Program-made: the position numbers and the translations under genes
Notes under the pieces: model-generated
The model's database searches: none
What the model was told of the DNA's origin: nothing
The model's input: only the letters and a program-made list of their open reading frames with translations
From: Peptococcaceae bacterium
Lineage (GTDB): Bacteria > Bacillota > Peptococcia > DRI-13 > PHAD01
Assembly (NCBI GenBank): GCA_024655825.1
Contig: JANLFJ010000011.1
Coordinates: forward strand, 1 to 64,000
Reading direction: 5' to 3'
Length of the DNA stretch: 64,000 nt
Part shown: positions 54,056 through 63,558 of the stretch, piece by piece
How positions within the stretch are numbered: the first letter of the stretch is position 1
Layout of the letters: each line of letters starts with the position of its first letter

Positions 54056-54787
54056 ATGAGAAAGTATTCCATCAGGCCTATCCCGCTGTGTGAAGGCGAA
54101 AGGGATATGTCGCAGTGGACGTATCGCTGGAACATGGGGAAAAAGACAAAGACGGCCTGTTTTATCTGGTATCTTGAGGGTTCGGATCCTGTAACCCTGG
54201 TCGATGCCGGCGCTCAGGCGGAGCACTTTACGAACCCGGAATTTCCCATGAAAACGCGCGTTACTCTGGAAGACGGGCTAAAAAGGTTTGGCCTTGCCCC
54301 GGAAGATGTAAAACAGGTAATTCTTACACACTTGCATTTTGACCATGTCGCCCTGGCCAAACGTTTCAGCAGTGCCGTATTCATAGTCCAGAGAAAGGAA
54401 CTGGAGTTTGCCCGCAATCCCCATGTTTTCTGCGCTGTGGATTACAATCCCGCCTATTTTGAAGGTCTCAACATGAGACTCGTTGACGGCGATGTCCAGA
54501 TAATGCCCGGGGTAAAGGCGCTTTTCACACCAGGTCACAGCCCGGGGGGGCAGTCGGTTCAGGTGGAGACCGGGAGCGGCCGGGCGATTATAGCCGGGTT
54601 ATGCACACAAATGATAACCTTTGAACAAACTCCCTTCATGAAAGAACGGGGGCTGGAAGTGGCGGCCTGCGGGCTGCACACAGACTGCCGCGAAGCCTAT
54701 GACAGCGCCCTCAGGATTAAACGGGAAGCGGAGGTCATAGTAGCACTCCATGATCCGGTGTTCATCGAAACGGAGAAGATTGGCTAA
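54056..54787 (+). CDS. Metallo-beta-lactamase-fold hydrolase (lactonase-like)
   Basis: About 243 residues. The zinc motif THLHFDHVA (HxHxDH) and later FTPGHSPGGQSV, and an Asp/Cys region IAGLCTQM in place of the usual D, are visible; LHDPVF gives the last His. The architecture is that of N-acyl-homoserine-lactonase relatives (AttM/AiiA-like) which open lactones. The usual bridging Asp is expected in AGD, here AGL, an unusual change. The ATG at 54056 follows GAGGGGG; an upstream start overlaps prpD. Probable substrate is a sugar-acid or hydroxy-acid lactone. Confidence 0.8.
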   Translation: MRKYSIRPIPLCEGERDMSQWTYRWNMGKKTKTACFIWYLEGSDPVTLVDAGAQAEHFTNPEFPMKTRVTLEDGLKRFGLAPEDVKQVILTHLHFDHVALAKRFSSAVFIVQRKELEFARNPHVFCAVDYNPAYFEGLNMRLVDGDVQIMPGVKALFTPGHSPGGQSVQVETGSGRAIIAGLCTQMITFEQTPFMKERGLEVAACGLHTDCREAYDSALRIKREAEVIVALHDPVFIETEKIG

Positions 54788-54849
54788 CAGCGGCTTGTCT
54801 GGTATAATGAACCGGGAAGTTTATTTAAATTGTGGGAGGGTCACAGGAG

Positions 54850-55545
54850 TTGGACGTATCAGGTTATGTGTCTCCAATCAACAAGAACAGGCTGCACCAG
54901 GAAGTGATCTGGAGGATCAAGGAACTGATAGCCCAGGGCTGTTTCAAGCCTGGGGATAAACTGCCTTCAAACAGGGAACTGGCGGAACAGTTCTCCGTCA
55001 GCAGGGCGGTCATAGCCGAAGCCATGGCCCTGTTAGAAGTAATGGGTATTGTCAAAATAAAACCGGGCAGCGGGACATATGTAAATTCTTTAAACAAGGA
55101 AGGGATTGAGCAGGAGGTCCTGAACTTTATCCTGACCTCTAAGAAATACCTGCTGGAAGACTTAAACGAACTTCGCTTCATACTGGAGCCGGAAATTGCC
55201 AGGCTGGCCGCGGAAAAAAGAAATGACCCGGATATTGAAAAAATGCGGAGCGTACTGCAAAGGATGGAAGAAAAAGCCGCAAAGGACGAAAACGTGACCG
55301 ATGAATCCATGAATTTTCACCTTTTACTGGCGAAAGCCGCACAGAACCAGATAATTGTCAGGATACTGGTTTATTTGCACATCATACTCAGGGAGAGCCG
55401 GGACGCCTCGTTAAAAAGGAAGGAAAGGCCCAAACTAGCGGTCAAGGAACACATGGCGATACTCGATGCTGTTATTGAAAAAGACGGTGAAAAGGCGAAA
55501 AAGCTGATGAAAAAGCACTTGGAGGAACTGCCCAGGTTTTTGTAA
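54850..55545 (+). CDS. GntR/FadR-family transcriptional regulator
   Basis: About 231 residues. The N-terminal winged helix shows IAQGCFKPGDKLPSNRELAEQFSVSR and GIVKIKPGSGTYV. The C-terminal FCD helical domain follows (LLEDLNELRFILEPEIARLAAE), a ligand pocket for small carboxylates in relatives. The TTG at 54850 has GGGAGGG ahead of it; a GTG at 54832 overlaps that site. It is the last gene of the 48.7-55.5 kb unit and is the natural candidate to control it. Confidence 0.9.
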   Translation: MDVSGYVSPINKNRLHQEVIWRIKELIAQGCFKPGDKLPSNRELAEQFSVSRAVIAEAMALLEVMGIVKIKPGSGTYVNSLNKEGIEQEVLNFILTSKKYLLEDLNELRFILEPEIARLAAEKRNDPDIEKMRSVLQRMEEKAAKDENVTDESMNFHLLLAKAAQNQIIVRILVYLHIILRESRDASLKRKERPKLAVKEHMAILDAVIEKDGEKAKKLMKKHLEELPRFL

Positions 55546-55572
55546 AGACATCAGGAAGCAGCCATGGGGCAA

Positions 55573-55616
55573 GCGGGGGAGGTTCTGGTTTGTCAGCAAA
55601 TCAGAACCTCCCCCGC
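55573..55616. terminator. Bidirectional terminator between gntR and mcp
   Basis: GCGGGGGAGGTTCTG and its exact complement form a 15-bp stem with a 14-base loop between convergent genes. A second CCCC/GGGG hairpin followed by TTTTTT lies at about 55623-55646. Confidence 0.75.
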
Positions 55617-55676
55617 GGAATAAACCCCAAGGGGCCGTTTTTTAAAAAATGGGCGCTGGGCTTGTACGAGCGATCC

Positions 55677-56510
55677 TCAGATTAGTTTGGCAAAATTGGC
55701 CAGGGTTTCAAGCTGTGCGGTCATCTCCTGCATTGAGGCCGCTATTTCTTCCGTGGCTGCGGCCTGCTCCTGGCTTATGGCATGGGTTTCCTGCGAATTA
55801 TCGTTTATGTTTTCGATTGCCTGGGAGATCTCTTTAAGGATGGCGGCCACGTTTTTGGCCGAAAGATTGCTTTCCTCAGAGAGGCGCCTTATTTCTTCAG
55901 CCACAACGGCGAATCCCCGGCCGTGTTCGCCGACCCGGGCTGCTTCGATGGCGGCGTTCAAACCGAGGAGTTTGGTCTGATCGGCCACGTGCCTGATCAT
56001 TTCGATGATTTCATCGGTTTTGTGCAGGCCGTCTTTGGTTTGGCCGGTCAGCGACGACAGCTTTTCTCCTATCTTGGACAGGTGTTGGGCTCCGCTGGCG
56101 ATTTCCTGTATACTGCTGTTAACTTGCTGGAAAGAAGCGCTGAATTGGTCAATGATTTCCTGGAGCCTGTTCTGGTTGTCCAGGCTCATTCCGAAGATCA
56201 CTGTCCCGATCACCTGATTGTTTTCATCAAAAATGGGTTCAGCGATCGCTTTATAAGGTATGCCGTATAATTCTTTCGGAATTACGGCCGTTTCTTTTTG
56301 CCGGTTCTTTATGGCCAGGGAGGCCGAACTGCCTTCTTTAATGGGATCGTTTACTTTTAAGCCTATGTCGATGGTTTTACCCGGTTCATATGCGATGTAT
56401 TTCTCGGTATCGGAAACGGTTACAAAAACATCCACGGAAAGCATTTCTTTAAGGTACGGGGTAAGCGTTACAAAAGCGTCCATGATATTTTTCCCCACAA
56501 ACTTGTTCAT
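55677..56510 (-). CDS. Soluble methyl-accepting chemotaxis-type receptor
   Basis: A 277-residue protein without membrane segments. The N-terminal 120 residues look like a small PAS/cache-type sensor ([18 protein letters not shown], later [19 protein letters not shown]). The C-terminal half is a short MCP signalling domain with the conserved hairpin tip [29 protein letters not shown] (read in parts). It should bind CheA/CheW in the cytoplasm. No chemotaxis kinase is present in the window. A GGGGAGGA site precedes the ATG. Confidence 0.9.
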   Translation of the reverse strand: MNKFVGKNIMDAFVTLTPYLKEMLSVDVFVTVSDTEKYIAYEPGKTIDIGLKVNDPIKEGSSASLAIKNRQKETAVIPKELYGIPYKAIAEPIFDENNQVIGTVIFGMSLDNQNRLQEIIDQFSASFQQVNSSIQEIASGAQHLSKIGEKLSSLTGQTKDGLHKTDEIIEMIRHVADQTKLLGLNAAIEAARVGEHGRGFAVVAEEIRRLSEESNLSAKNVAAILKEISQAIENINDNSQETHAISQEQAAATEEIAASMQEMTAQLETLANFAKLI

Positions 56511-56702
56511 GCATGATTCCTCCCCTTTTTAGTGATTGTTATATACTTATTATATATTATAAAAATATTGTTTTTAAGGTATTGGACCAAATTTTCCGGG
56601 CGGTGCCGGTATTGCATTTTTTACCTGGCTGGACTACAATTGTTTTGTTTATAAAAATTGTTTCAACGGTTAGTGGTTGACGAAAACGGCTGGTGACGCG
56701 AT

Positions 56703-58007
56703 TTGCCCGAACTTAATAAACTGCCGGTACACACGGAACAAACCACCAATGATAACCAAAAAAACAAAGCGGCTGCCGGAATAAACGTGAACAGTTACCG
56801 CTGGACTGCTCTTGTTATGAATACGGCACTTCAAACCATGCAGTCCGTCGTTTCCACTTCCACCGGTGTGCTGGCGCCTTTTGTTGTAGCGGACCTGGGA
56901 TTGACCAAGGCGATGATCGGTTTTGCGGGCGGCGCCGTCAATATAGGCATGTCCGGCACAGCACTTTTGGCGGGAAGGCTGGCCGATAAAAAGGGAGAAA
57001 AGCCGGTCCTGGCCGTGGGGGCAATAATGGCGGGCTTGGCGATTACGTTGGCTTCGCGCGCCGTTTCTTTTTACACGCTTGCGGCAGCTCTTCTTTTTAC
57101 CGGGCTGTGGAGTTCCACGACCACACCGGCGGGAAGCAAGGCAATGATGAAGTGGTTCCCGCCCGACAGGCTTGGCCTGGCCCTGGGCATCAGGCAGACA
57201 GGGGTCCCCCTGGGTGGTTTTATCGGCGCCCTGCTGCTGCCAGTCTTGGCCCAGAACTGGGGCTGGAGGACGGCGATGGCCGCAGCAGGCTGTATAGTTA
57301 TTATCGGTGGTGTCGGCTTTTACATATCATACAAGGATTTTCCCGCTCCGGTTGAGCAGGCGGGAAAGGAAAAAGAACAGTCACCGGGGGGAAGCTGGAC
57401 CTTCCTGCGCAATGCCGGTATTTGGCTGGCCATCTTGGCTGGTCTTGTTTTCCAGGGGTCACAGTTTATCATGCTGACCTATCTTGTTTTGTACCTTCGT
57501 GACAGCGTGGGTTTGAAAGTTGCCGTGGCCAGTCTTTGCCTGGCCGCCGCCCAGCTGGGGGGAATAGCGGGCCGTGTTGGACTGGGATATTTCAGCGACG
57601 TTTTTTTCCACGGCGCCCGTAAGCCCGTTTTAATAATGGAAGGGGTTCTCCTTACCGCGGTGACGGTTTCCCTCTCCGCCTTTCATGCGGGAACCCCTTT
57701 TGGGGTCATGGCGCTGGTTTCCTGGTTTTTCGGCTTGTCGGCTATGGGCTGGAGCGGTCTGCACATTGCGCTTATTACTAAACTGGCTGGCCAGGAGCAG
57801 GGAGGAGCGGCGGTGGGACTGTGCATTGCCTTGCTTCAGGCGGGAACACTTTTATTCCCTCCCCTGTTCGGACACATAATAGACATGACCGGCTCGTATC
57901 GTTTAAGCTGGCTGGGCCTGGCTTTTGCTGCGCTGCTTGGGACGTCCCTGGTTTTGAGGGTCAGGGAGCCGGCCGGAAAAGAAAAGGGAGAAAGTTTACA
58001 GGCATGA
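56703..58007 (+). CDS. Major facilitator superfamily transporter
   Basis: About 434 residues with around twelve membrane helices. The helix 2-3 loop GRLADKKGEKPVL and the later FGLSAMGWSGLHIALI match oxalate/formate- or monocarboxylate-type MFS carriers. The TTG at 56703 gives a 35-residue soluble tail with no clear ribosome site; a later ATG at 56817 is possible but would cut into helix 1. It may import the substrate of the neighbouring catabolic cluster, but is separated from it by the receptor gene. Substrate is unknown. Confidence 0.85.
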   Translation: MPELNKLPVHTEQTTNDNQKNKAAAGINVNSYRWTALVMNTALQTMQSVVSTSTGVLAPFVVADLGLTKAMIGFAGGAVNIGMSGTALLAGRLADKKGEKPVLAVGAIMAGLAITLASRAVSFYTLAAALLFTGLWSSTTTPAGSKAMMKWFPPDRLGLALGIRQTGVPLGGFIGALLLPVLAQNWGWRTAMAAAGCIVIIGGVGFYISYKDFPAPVEQAGKEKEQSPGGSWTFLRNAGIWLAILAGLVFQGSQFIMLTYLVLYLRDSVGLKVAVASLCLAAAQLGGIAGRVGLGYFSDVFFHGARKPVLIMEGVLLTAVTVSLSAFHAGTPFGVMALVSWFFGLSAMGWSGLHIALITKLAGQEQGGAAVGLCIALLQAGTLLFPPLFGHIIDMTGSYRLSWLGLAFAALLGTSLVLRVREPAGKEKGESLQA

Positions 58008-58023
58008 AAGGATTAATGGTTTA

Positions 58024-59250
58024 TTAATGCTTGGGATTAGGAAGGAGCACCGTGAAAGTGGTCCCCTGGCCGGGGATGCTGGAGGCCCTGATGTTTCCCC
58101 GGTGTTCTTTAACTATGCATTCGGCGATGGCAAGCCCCAGCCCGGTTCCGCCTTTCTCCCGGTCCCTGGCCTTGTCAACCCTGTAAAAACGTTCAAATAT
58201 TCTCGTCAAATGTTCCGGCTCGATACCCTCGCCTGTATCTTGAACGGTGATTTCAACCTTTGACCCTATATCCCTGAGGTTTACGGAGATGCGGCCGCCG
58301 GCTGGCGTGTATTTGAGGGCGTTGTCGATAAGGATGCCCAGGAGCTGTTTTATACGGGTTTCGTCTCCCGTAAAACAAAGGGCAGGAAGAGTAAAATCAA
58401 ATTTAACCCCTTTTTTTACGGCAAGCGGTTCAAACGACTGGAGCGCTTCTTGCAGCGCCTTGCCCAGGGAAAAGAGGCGGACATCGCGAGAATCATGGTG
58501 AGAGTCGGCCCGGGCCAGGAAAAGCATGTTATCAACCAGTTTAGTCAGGCTTTTCAATTCGGTTTTGATATTATCCAGCCATTTGCCCTGGCTCTTGACT
58601 GTTTCCAAGGGATTTCCCATCACCAGGTCCAGGTTTGTCTGGATTACCGCAAGCGGGGTGCGCAGTTCGTGGGAGGCGTCGGCCAAAAAGTTTTTTTGCT
58701 GCTCCCAGGCTTTTTTAACAGGTATTAGCGCCCGGTGGGCAAGAAAAAGACTGCCGAAAAAGGTAAGGCCAAGCCCGGCCAGCCCGGTTATAGTCAGCGC
58801 AGCAAGCAGGTTCCGCAGGATTTCTTTTTCCTGCCTGGTGCTGATAAACACGTAGGAGGTTTCCCCGCTTGGGGCCGGGTATTTCAGAAAGCGGTACGTG
58901 TCGGCGCTGTCCTCCACGATCCTGTTTTTGCCGCTCCCTGCACGAGCGGCTTTTGTTGTGAGGAGTTCAAGCTGTTCTGAAGTCAAGGGCAGGTTTCCCG
59001 AAAAGTCGATTAACTGCCCAGAGGTGCCGGTCCTGACGTATACATAATTGAAAGCGCGTCGGTAGCGTTCCCTGATGGGGGCTGGCGAACCGGCCGCCTC
59101 TTCAGCGACAATAAGCCGCATCATTTGTTCGGAGCCGCGGACAATATTCTTTTCCATAACCAGGTATACGCCCGACAGGATGACGACCAGGATCAGGCCA
59201 ACTACCAGGACGTTGATCATAGTTAGACTCATCCTTAACCGGTTGAACAT
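58024..59250 (-). CDS. Sensor histidine kinase
   Basis: A 408-residue membrane kinase. Two hydrophobic helices (about 9-31 and 150-175) enclose an extracytoplasmic loop. The H box is ADASHELRTPLAV, the N box LIDNALKYTPAGG, and ATP lid motifs are VQDTGEGIEP and GGTGLGLAI. There is no obvious HAMP domain between the second helix and the H box (only about 15 residues). The response regulator gene lies directly upstream, 1 bp away, and the pair is divergent from the HlyD/ABC efflux operon. Confidence 0.92.
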   Translation of the reverse strand: MFNRLRMSLTMINVLVVGLILVVILSGVYLVMEKNIVRGSEQMMRLIVAEEAAGSPAPIRERYRRAFNYVYVRTGTSGQLIDFSGNLPLTSEQLELLTTKAARAGSGKNRIVEDSADTYRFLKYPAPSGETSYVFISTRQEKEILRNLLAALTITGLAGLGLTFFGSLFLAHRALIPVKKAWEQQKNFLADASHELRTPLAVIQTNLDLVMGNPLETVKSQGKWLDNIKTELKSLTKLVDNMLFLARADSHHDSRDVRLFSLGKALQEALQSFEPLAVKKGVKFDFTLPALCFTGDETRIKQLLGILIDNALKYTPAGGRISVNLRDIGSKVEITVQDTGEGIEPEHLTRIFERFYRVDKARDREKGGTGLGLAIAECIVKEHRGNIRASSIPGQGTTFTVLLPNPKH

Positions 59251-59251
59251 G

Positions 59252-59926
59252 TCAGACCTCCTTCAGGGAATAACCGATGCCCCTGACTGTTTCGATGCGA
59301 ACGGGGCAGCCGGGAATGTTAAGTTTTTTACGAAGAAAATGGACATATATCTCCAGGTTGTTGATTTCAACATCGGAGCAAGGTCCCCAGACGCGGCTGA
59401 AAATCTGGTCCCTGGTGATCACCTGGCCGGGATTTCGCAGGAATAGTTCCAGGAGCTTCGTTTCCTTGTAGGTTAGCTTGATTGTCCTGCCGCCGGCCAC
59501 GGCTTCGCAGCGCAGGGGATCAAGAGTTAGGGTTGAAAGCTGCAGCAGTTCATCTTGGTATTGTCCTGCCTTTCTGCGGCTGAGGGCGCGCAGGCGTGCC
59601 AGGAGTTCCTCCGCCGCGAACGGCTTGACCAGGTAATCATCAGCACCGGCGTCCAGGCCTTCTACCCTGTCCCTGACGGAGTCTTTGGCCGTGAGTAAAA
59701 TAACGGTGGTCTCGATGCCCTGGGCTCGCAGTTCTTGCAGCACCGAGATGCCGTCTTTGCCGGGGAGCAGGCGGTCAAGGATTATCAGGTCATAAATGCC
59801 TGTTTCCGCCAGGGCTAGGCCGCTGCAGCCGTCGTAAGCGGCATCGGCATCGTAGCCGTTTTTGTTTAAAATATAGAGAAGCGCTTCCGAAAGGCGTTTT
59901 TCATCCTCGATTAAAAGAACCCTCAT
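59252..59926 (-). CDS. OmpR-family response regulator
   Basis: A 224-residue protein. The receiver domain has the phosphorylation site in DLIILDRLLPGKDG, with Thr in LTAKD and Lys in VKPF, and the C-terminal winged helix follows (LTYKETKLLELFLRNPGQVITRDQI, in parts). It is the partner of the kinase encoded just behind it. Its ATG follows GAGGAG. The upstream region, shared with the HlyD gene, holds two TTTTAAG boxes 11 bp apart that could be its binding site. Confidence 0.95.
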   Translation of the reverse strand: MRVLLIEDEKRLSEALLYILNKNGYDADAAYDGCSGLALAETGIYDLIILDRLLPGKDGISVLQELRAQGIETTVILLTAKDSVRDRVEGLDAGADDYLVKPFAAEELLARLRALSRRKAGQYQDELLQLSTLTLDPLRCEAVAGGRTIKLTYKETKLLELFLRNPGQVITRDQIFSRVWGPCSDVEINNLEIYVHFLRKKLNIPGCPVRIETVRGIGYSLKEV

Positions 59927-60013
59927 TGTTATAACTCCTCGAAATATAACCTGTTAATTTTAAAATAGCTTAAAAAATGCCGTTAAGCAATTTTTGAGGA
60001 AAAACATTTTGCT

Positions 60014-60031
60014 TTTTAAGGAAATTTTAAG
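60014..60031 (+). promoter_or_regulatory. Two TTTTAAG direct repeats, 11-bp phasing
   Basis: TTTTAAG at 60014-60020 and 60025-60031 are one helical turn apart, the usual spacing for OmpR/PhoB-type regulators. They lie 46-63 bp before the HlyD start. A weaker GTTAAG occurs at about 59983. Confidence 0.5.
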
Positions 60032-60076
60032 CTTGATATTAGAGAATAGAGAGTAGTCCGAACGAGGAGGAATGAC

Positions 60077-61690
60077 ATGGTTATCAGCTTGAAGCGGTGG
60101 GGCAAAAAAACTCTCCACTACTGGAAAGGTTTGCGGACCTGGCTTAAATTGGCGTTCCTGCTGGGTCTTGTTTTGGTGATAGCAGGTTCGGGTTATGTTA
60201 TATCCAGCAAAACAAAAAACGCTGAAGTAGCCGTGCGGTCTACGGTAAAAGTGGAAAGAGGAGCCATCAGGGTCACGGTTTCGGGGAGCGGCCCGGTTCT
60301 GGCCACCAGGGAGCAGGTGATCAAGTCTCCAGGCAGCGGCACACTCCAGGAGATGCTGGTGAAAGACGGCCAACGGGTGGAGGAGGGGCAGACGATTCTC
60401 ACTCTTTTGAGCGCCGATGTGGAAGCCCGCATCGCCGAAGTAAGGGACCTTGAGCGGCAGGTCAACGACCTGTATTACAGGGCTCCCGACGCAGCAGTCG
60501 TAACGACGGTTCATGTTAATCCGGGCCAGAAAGTGAGTGCCGGGACACCGATTTTGTCCCTAACCGATTCGAAAAAGGTGAATCTCAACGTACCTGCCGC
60601 AAGTTCGGGAGATTTCCAGCCGGGGAGCAGGATAACCATGACCCTGCTCGAATACGGCCGGCAGGTCACGGGAAAAGTGCTGGCCGTTGGAAACCCCTAT
60701 TCCATTAACGGCAAGGACCTCGTTTCCCTTTCCGTCTATCTTGACAGCGGCGCTGTCGTGCAGGCCAACACGCTGGTAGAAGCGGCGCTGGAGAAAGGAG
60801 GGCAAGCGACGCCCGGTTCACTTAATCCCGGTCTGACCCTCGAAGTTAAAGCTCCTGCCGAAGGGATTGTCAAGGAGATTTTGGTTAACAAGAACGATAT
60901 GGTGGAAAGCGGCGAGCATTTGTTTACTATCGAAAGCCCGGCCTTGTTGAGCGAATATGCCGCCAAGCTGGCGGCGCTGGGAAACGTTAAGCCAACGGAC
61001 AGGGGAATTGCCGTGACGGCGAATTATACCGGGTATTTTTACGCGCCGGTGGACACAGCAGGACCCAAGAACACCTATCTTCAGACAGGTGATGAAATAA
61101 CCGCCGGCCAGGAACTGGGCAAAGTCGTCAGCAAGGAAGGAGTGCAGATTTCCTTCACCGTGGACGAACTTGATGTGGGCAAGGTGCAGATCGGGCAAAA
61201 GGCGACGGTCACAGCAGGAGCACAGCCCGGGAAAACATATGAGGGAGAAGTGGTGCGAATAGCCGGTGAGGGAATTGTCCAAAACGGCGTGGCTTTTTAC
61301 TGGGTTACGGTGGAAGTCAAGGACTGGCAAGGATTGATGCTGGGGATGACGGCTGATGTGGAAATTGTGGTCGCCGAAAAAGAAGATGTCCTGGTTCTTC
61401 CCATTACGGCCATCCAGGACATGCGCGGCCGCAAGTACGTTCTTCTCAAAGAAGCGCCGGACCGGAGCAAAACGAATGCGCCCGCTGCCCAGGGCCAAAG
61501 ACAGCTGCCGGAAAACGCGGTACCCGTGGAAATAGGGCTGCATAATGAAAACATGGTGGAAATAGTCCGCGGACTTGAAGCCGGCCAGGAAGTCCTGCTT
61601 CCTGGAGCCGCCAGGACTTCCAACAACAGCACAGGGGTTCCCCGGATGGGCGTTCCCGTTCCGGGAGTCGTGCGCCCGGCGGGGCGTTAG
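60077..61690 (+). CDS. HlyD/MacA-type membrane fusion protein of an ABC exporter
   Basis: A 537-residue membrane-anchored adaptor (anchor [20 protein letters not shown] in parts, about residues 32-52). It has several biotinyl-lipoyl-like half motifs ([22 protein letters not shown], near 85; [20 protein letters not shown] near 258) and a beta-barrel region ([19 protein letters not shown]). It seems to lack the long coiled-coil hairpin of Gram-negative MacA and is longer than usual because of an added lipoyl/barrel unit. An ATPase and permease follow at once. A GAGGAGG site is 6 bp before the ATG. Confidence 0.85.
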   Translation: MVISLKRWGKKTLHYWKGLRTWLKLAFLLGLVLVIAGSGYVISSKTKNAEVAVRSTVKVERGAIRVTVSGSGPVLATREQVIKSPGSGTLQEMLVKDGQRVEEGQTILTLLSADVEARIAEVRDLERQVNDLYYRAPDAAVVTTVHVNPGQKVSAGTPILSLTDSKKVNLNVPAASSGDFQPGSRITMTLLEYGRQVTGKVLAVGNPYSINGKDLVSLSVYLDSGAVVQANTLVEAALEKGGQATPGSLNPGLTLEVKAPAEGIVKEILVNKNDMVESGEHLFTIESPALLSEYAAKLAALGNVKPTDRGIAVTANYTGYFYAPVDTAGPKNTYLQTGDEITAGQELGKVVSKEGVQISFTVDELDVGKVQIGQKATVTAGAQPGKTYEGEVVRIAGEGIVQNGVAFYWVTVEVKDWQGLMLGMTADVEIVVAEKEDVLVLPITAIQDMRGRKYVLLKEAPDRSKTNAPAAQGQRQLPENAVPVEIGLHNENMVEIVRGLEAGQEVLLPGAARTSNNSTGVPRMGVPVPGVVRPAGR

Positions 61691-61701
61691 GAGAGCAGAC
61701 G

Positions 61702-62379
61702 ATGTTAAAAATGGTTGATATCAGCAAGGTTTATAAAATGGGAGATATTGAGGTGCCGGCCTTGAGGGCTGTCAACCTTGAGATGGAGGAAGGAGAATTC
61801 GTGGCGATCATGGGGCCTTCCGGATCAGGCAAATCCACCCTGATGAACCTGATCGGCTGCCTCGATACTCCGACCCAGGGCAAGTACTGGCTGGACAGCA
61901 GGGAGGTAAGCCTGCTTTCCGATGATGAACTGGCCGATATAAGGAACATGAAAATCGGGTTCGTCTTCCAGGGGTTTAATCTCTTGCCCAGGCTCACGGC
62001 CCTGGAAAACGTGGAACTCCCTTTGATTTACCGGGGCGTAGGCAGCAGGGAAAGAAGGGAAAAGGCCATGGAAGCGCTGGCCAGGGTGGGACTGGAGAAC
62101 AGGATGAACCATAAACCGAGTGAACTTTCGGGAGGCCAGCAGCAGCGGGTGGCCATTGCCAGGGCCCTGGCGGGAAACCCGCCGCTCATTCTGGCAGACG
62201 AACCGACGGGCAACCTGGACAGCGCATCAGGGAAAGAGGTCCTGGCCACCCTTGGCGAACTCAACAGGCAGGGACACAGCATAGTGCTGATTACCCATGA
62301 CCCGGACATCGCCGCTCAGGCGGCGCGGATAGTGAGAATTCAGGATGGAATAATCGTCAGTGACGAAAGGAGAACATAA
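61702..62379 (+). CDS. ABC transporter ATP-binding protein, MacB/LolD type
   Basis: A 225-residue ATPase. Walker [16 protein letters not shown], the signature [15 protein letters not shown], Walker [13 protein letters not shown] and the His loop LITHD are complete. The DEPTGNLDS segment is the mark of the MacB/LolD/FtsE group. The gene stops right at the permease start. It powers export of a hydrophobic compound or peptide by the neighbouring permease. Nothing in sequence fixes the substrate; an antibiotic peptide or lipid would be in keeping with the two-component system nearby. Confidence 0.92.
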   Translation: MLKMVDISKVYKMGDIEVPALRAVNLEMEEGEFVAIMGPSGSGKSTLMNLIGCLDTPTQGKYWLDSREVSLLSDDELADIRNMKIGFVFQGFNLLPRLTALENVELPLIYRGVGSRERREKAMEALARVGLENRMNHKPSELSGGQQQRVAIARALAGNPPLILADEPTGNLDSASGKEVLATLGELNRQGHSIVLITHDPDIAAQAARIVRIQDGIIVSDERRT

Positions 62380-63549
62380 ATGGAATTCTGGCAGGCGATT
62401 CGCCTGGGGCTGAACGGCATCATGGGCAATAAACTGCGCTCCTTTTTGACAATGCTGGGGGTGATCATGGGAGTGGCGGCAGTTATTGTGCTGGTAGCGC
62501 TGGCCGAGGGTTCCACCCAGCAGGTAACGGAAAGGATACAGAGCATGGGCTCCAATCTTCTTTCCGTAAACATCAGGGGCAGGGGTGATACGGGTTACCT
62601 TACTTATGACGATGTTTTGAAGTGGGAAGATTTTGAGGGGGTGGCCAGGGTCGCTCCCAGCATAACGACACAGACCCAGGCCAAGTTTGGCAATAAAACC
62701 AAGGATATTATGGTTGAGGGAACGAACGAGTCCTATCACGAGGTGCGCAACACCCACGTCACGATGGGGCGGGAAATGAGCGCCATCGATGTGGAATTCC
62801 GCGAAAAAGTGGCCCTTATCGGGGCCAACGTGGCCAAGGAACTGTTTGGCGAATTCAGTCCCCTGGGTGAAACTATTAAGCTGAGAGGGATAAATTACCG
62901 GGTAATCGGCGTCCTGGAAAGCAAGGGAAGCACGATCGGAGGTTCAGGAGACGATAATGTGCTCATTCCCCTGACCTCGGCGGAAAGGTTTGTGGGAACC
63001 CGCGGCATAAGGCGAGTCTATGTGCAGGCTGAAAGCCCGGAAACTGTTGACCAGGTTATGTCAAAATTGACGGAAGTCTTGACTGACAAGTTCAAGGATC
63101 CTGATAATTTCAATGTCTTCAACCAGGCGGAAATGCTGGAAACAGTCAACCAGGTGACAGCCATGCTTACCATGATGCTCGGCGGCATTGCCAGTATCGC
63201 CCTGGTGGTTGGGGGTATAGGGATCATGAATATAATGCTGGTGACCGTGACGGAAAGAACAAGGGAAATCGGGATTCGAAAAGCCATAGGAGCCAAGAAA
63301 CGCCACATACTGTACCAGTTCCTGGTGGAGGCCGTAGTAATCAGCTCGACAGGCGGGGTCATCGGGATTTTTGCCGGGCTCGGAATGGCGAGGCTTATAG
63401 CGCTCTTTACTTCCATCGCTGTTAAATTTTCTCTCTCCGTAATAGCCATCGCTTTTTCTTTCGCCGTTCTGGTAGGAATTGTGTTTGGCGTTTATCCCGC
63501 CAGCAAGGCGGCCCGGCTCAATCCTATCGAAGCGCTGCGCTACGAATGA
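62380..63549 (+). CDS. ABC transporter permease, MacB-type
   Basis: A 389-residue permease. The N-terminal helix ([25 protein letters not shown]), a large extracytoplasmic MacB_PCD domain (about 45-260), and three C-terminal helices of the FtsX fold ([21 protein letters not shown], then [20 protein letters not shown]) are seen. It is the membrane part of the efflux pump encoded with the HlyD adaptor and ATPase. Its ATG directly follows the ATPase stop. Length matches stand-alone MacB permeases. Confidence 0.92.
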   Translation: MEFWQAIRLGLNGIMGNKLRSFLTMLGVIMGVAAVIVLVALAEGSTQQVTERIQSMGSNLLSVNIRGRGDTGYLTYDDVLKWEDFEGVARVAPSITTQTQAKFGNKTKDIMVEGTNESYHEVRNTHVTMGREMSAIDVEFREKVALIGANVAKELFGEFSPLGETIKLRGINYRVIGVLESKGSTIGGSGDDNVLIPLTSAERFVGTRGIRRVYVQAESPETVDQVMSKLTEVLTDKFKDPDNFNVFNQAEMLETVNQVTAMLTMMLGGIASIALVVGGIGIMNIMLVTVTERTREIGIRKAIGAKKRHILYQFLVEAVVISSTGGVIGIFAGLGMARLIALFTSIAVKFSLSVIAIAFSFAVLVGIVFGVYPASKAARLNPIEALRYE

Positions 63550-63558
63550 GATTGGGGT

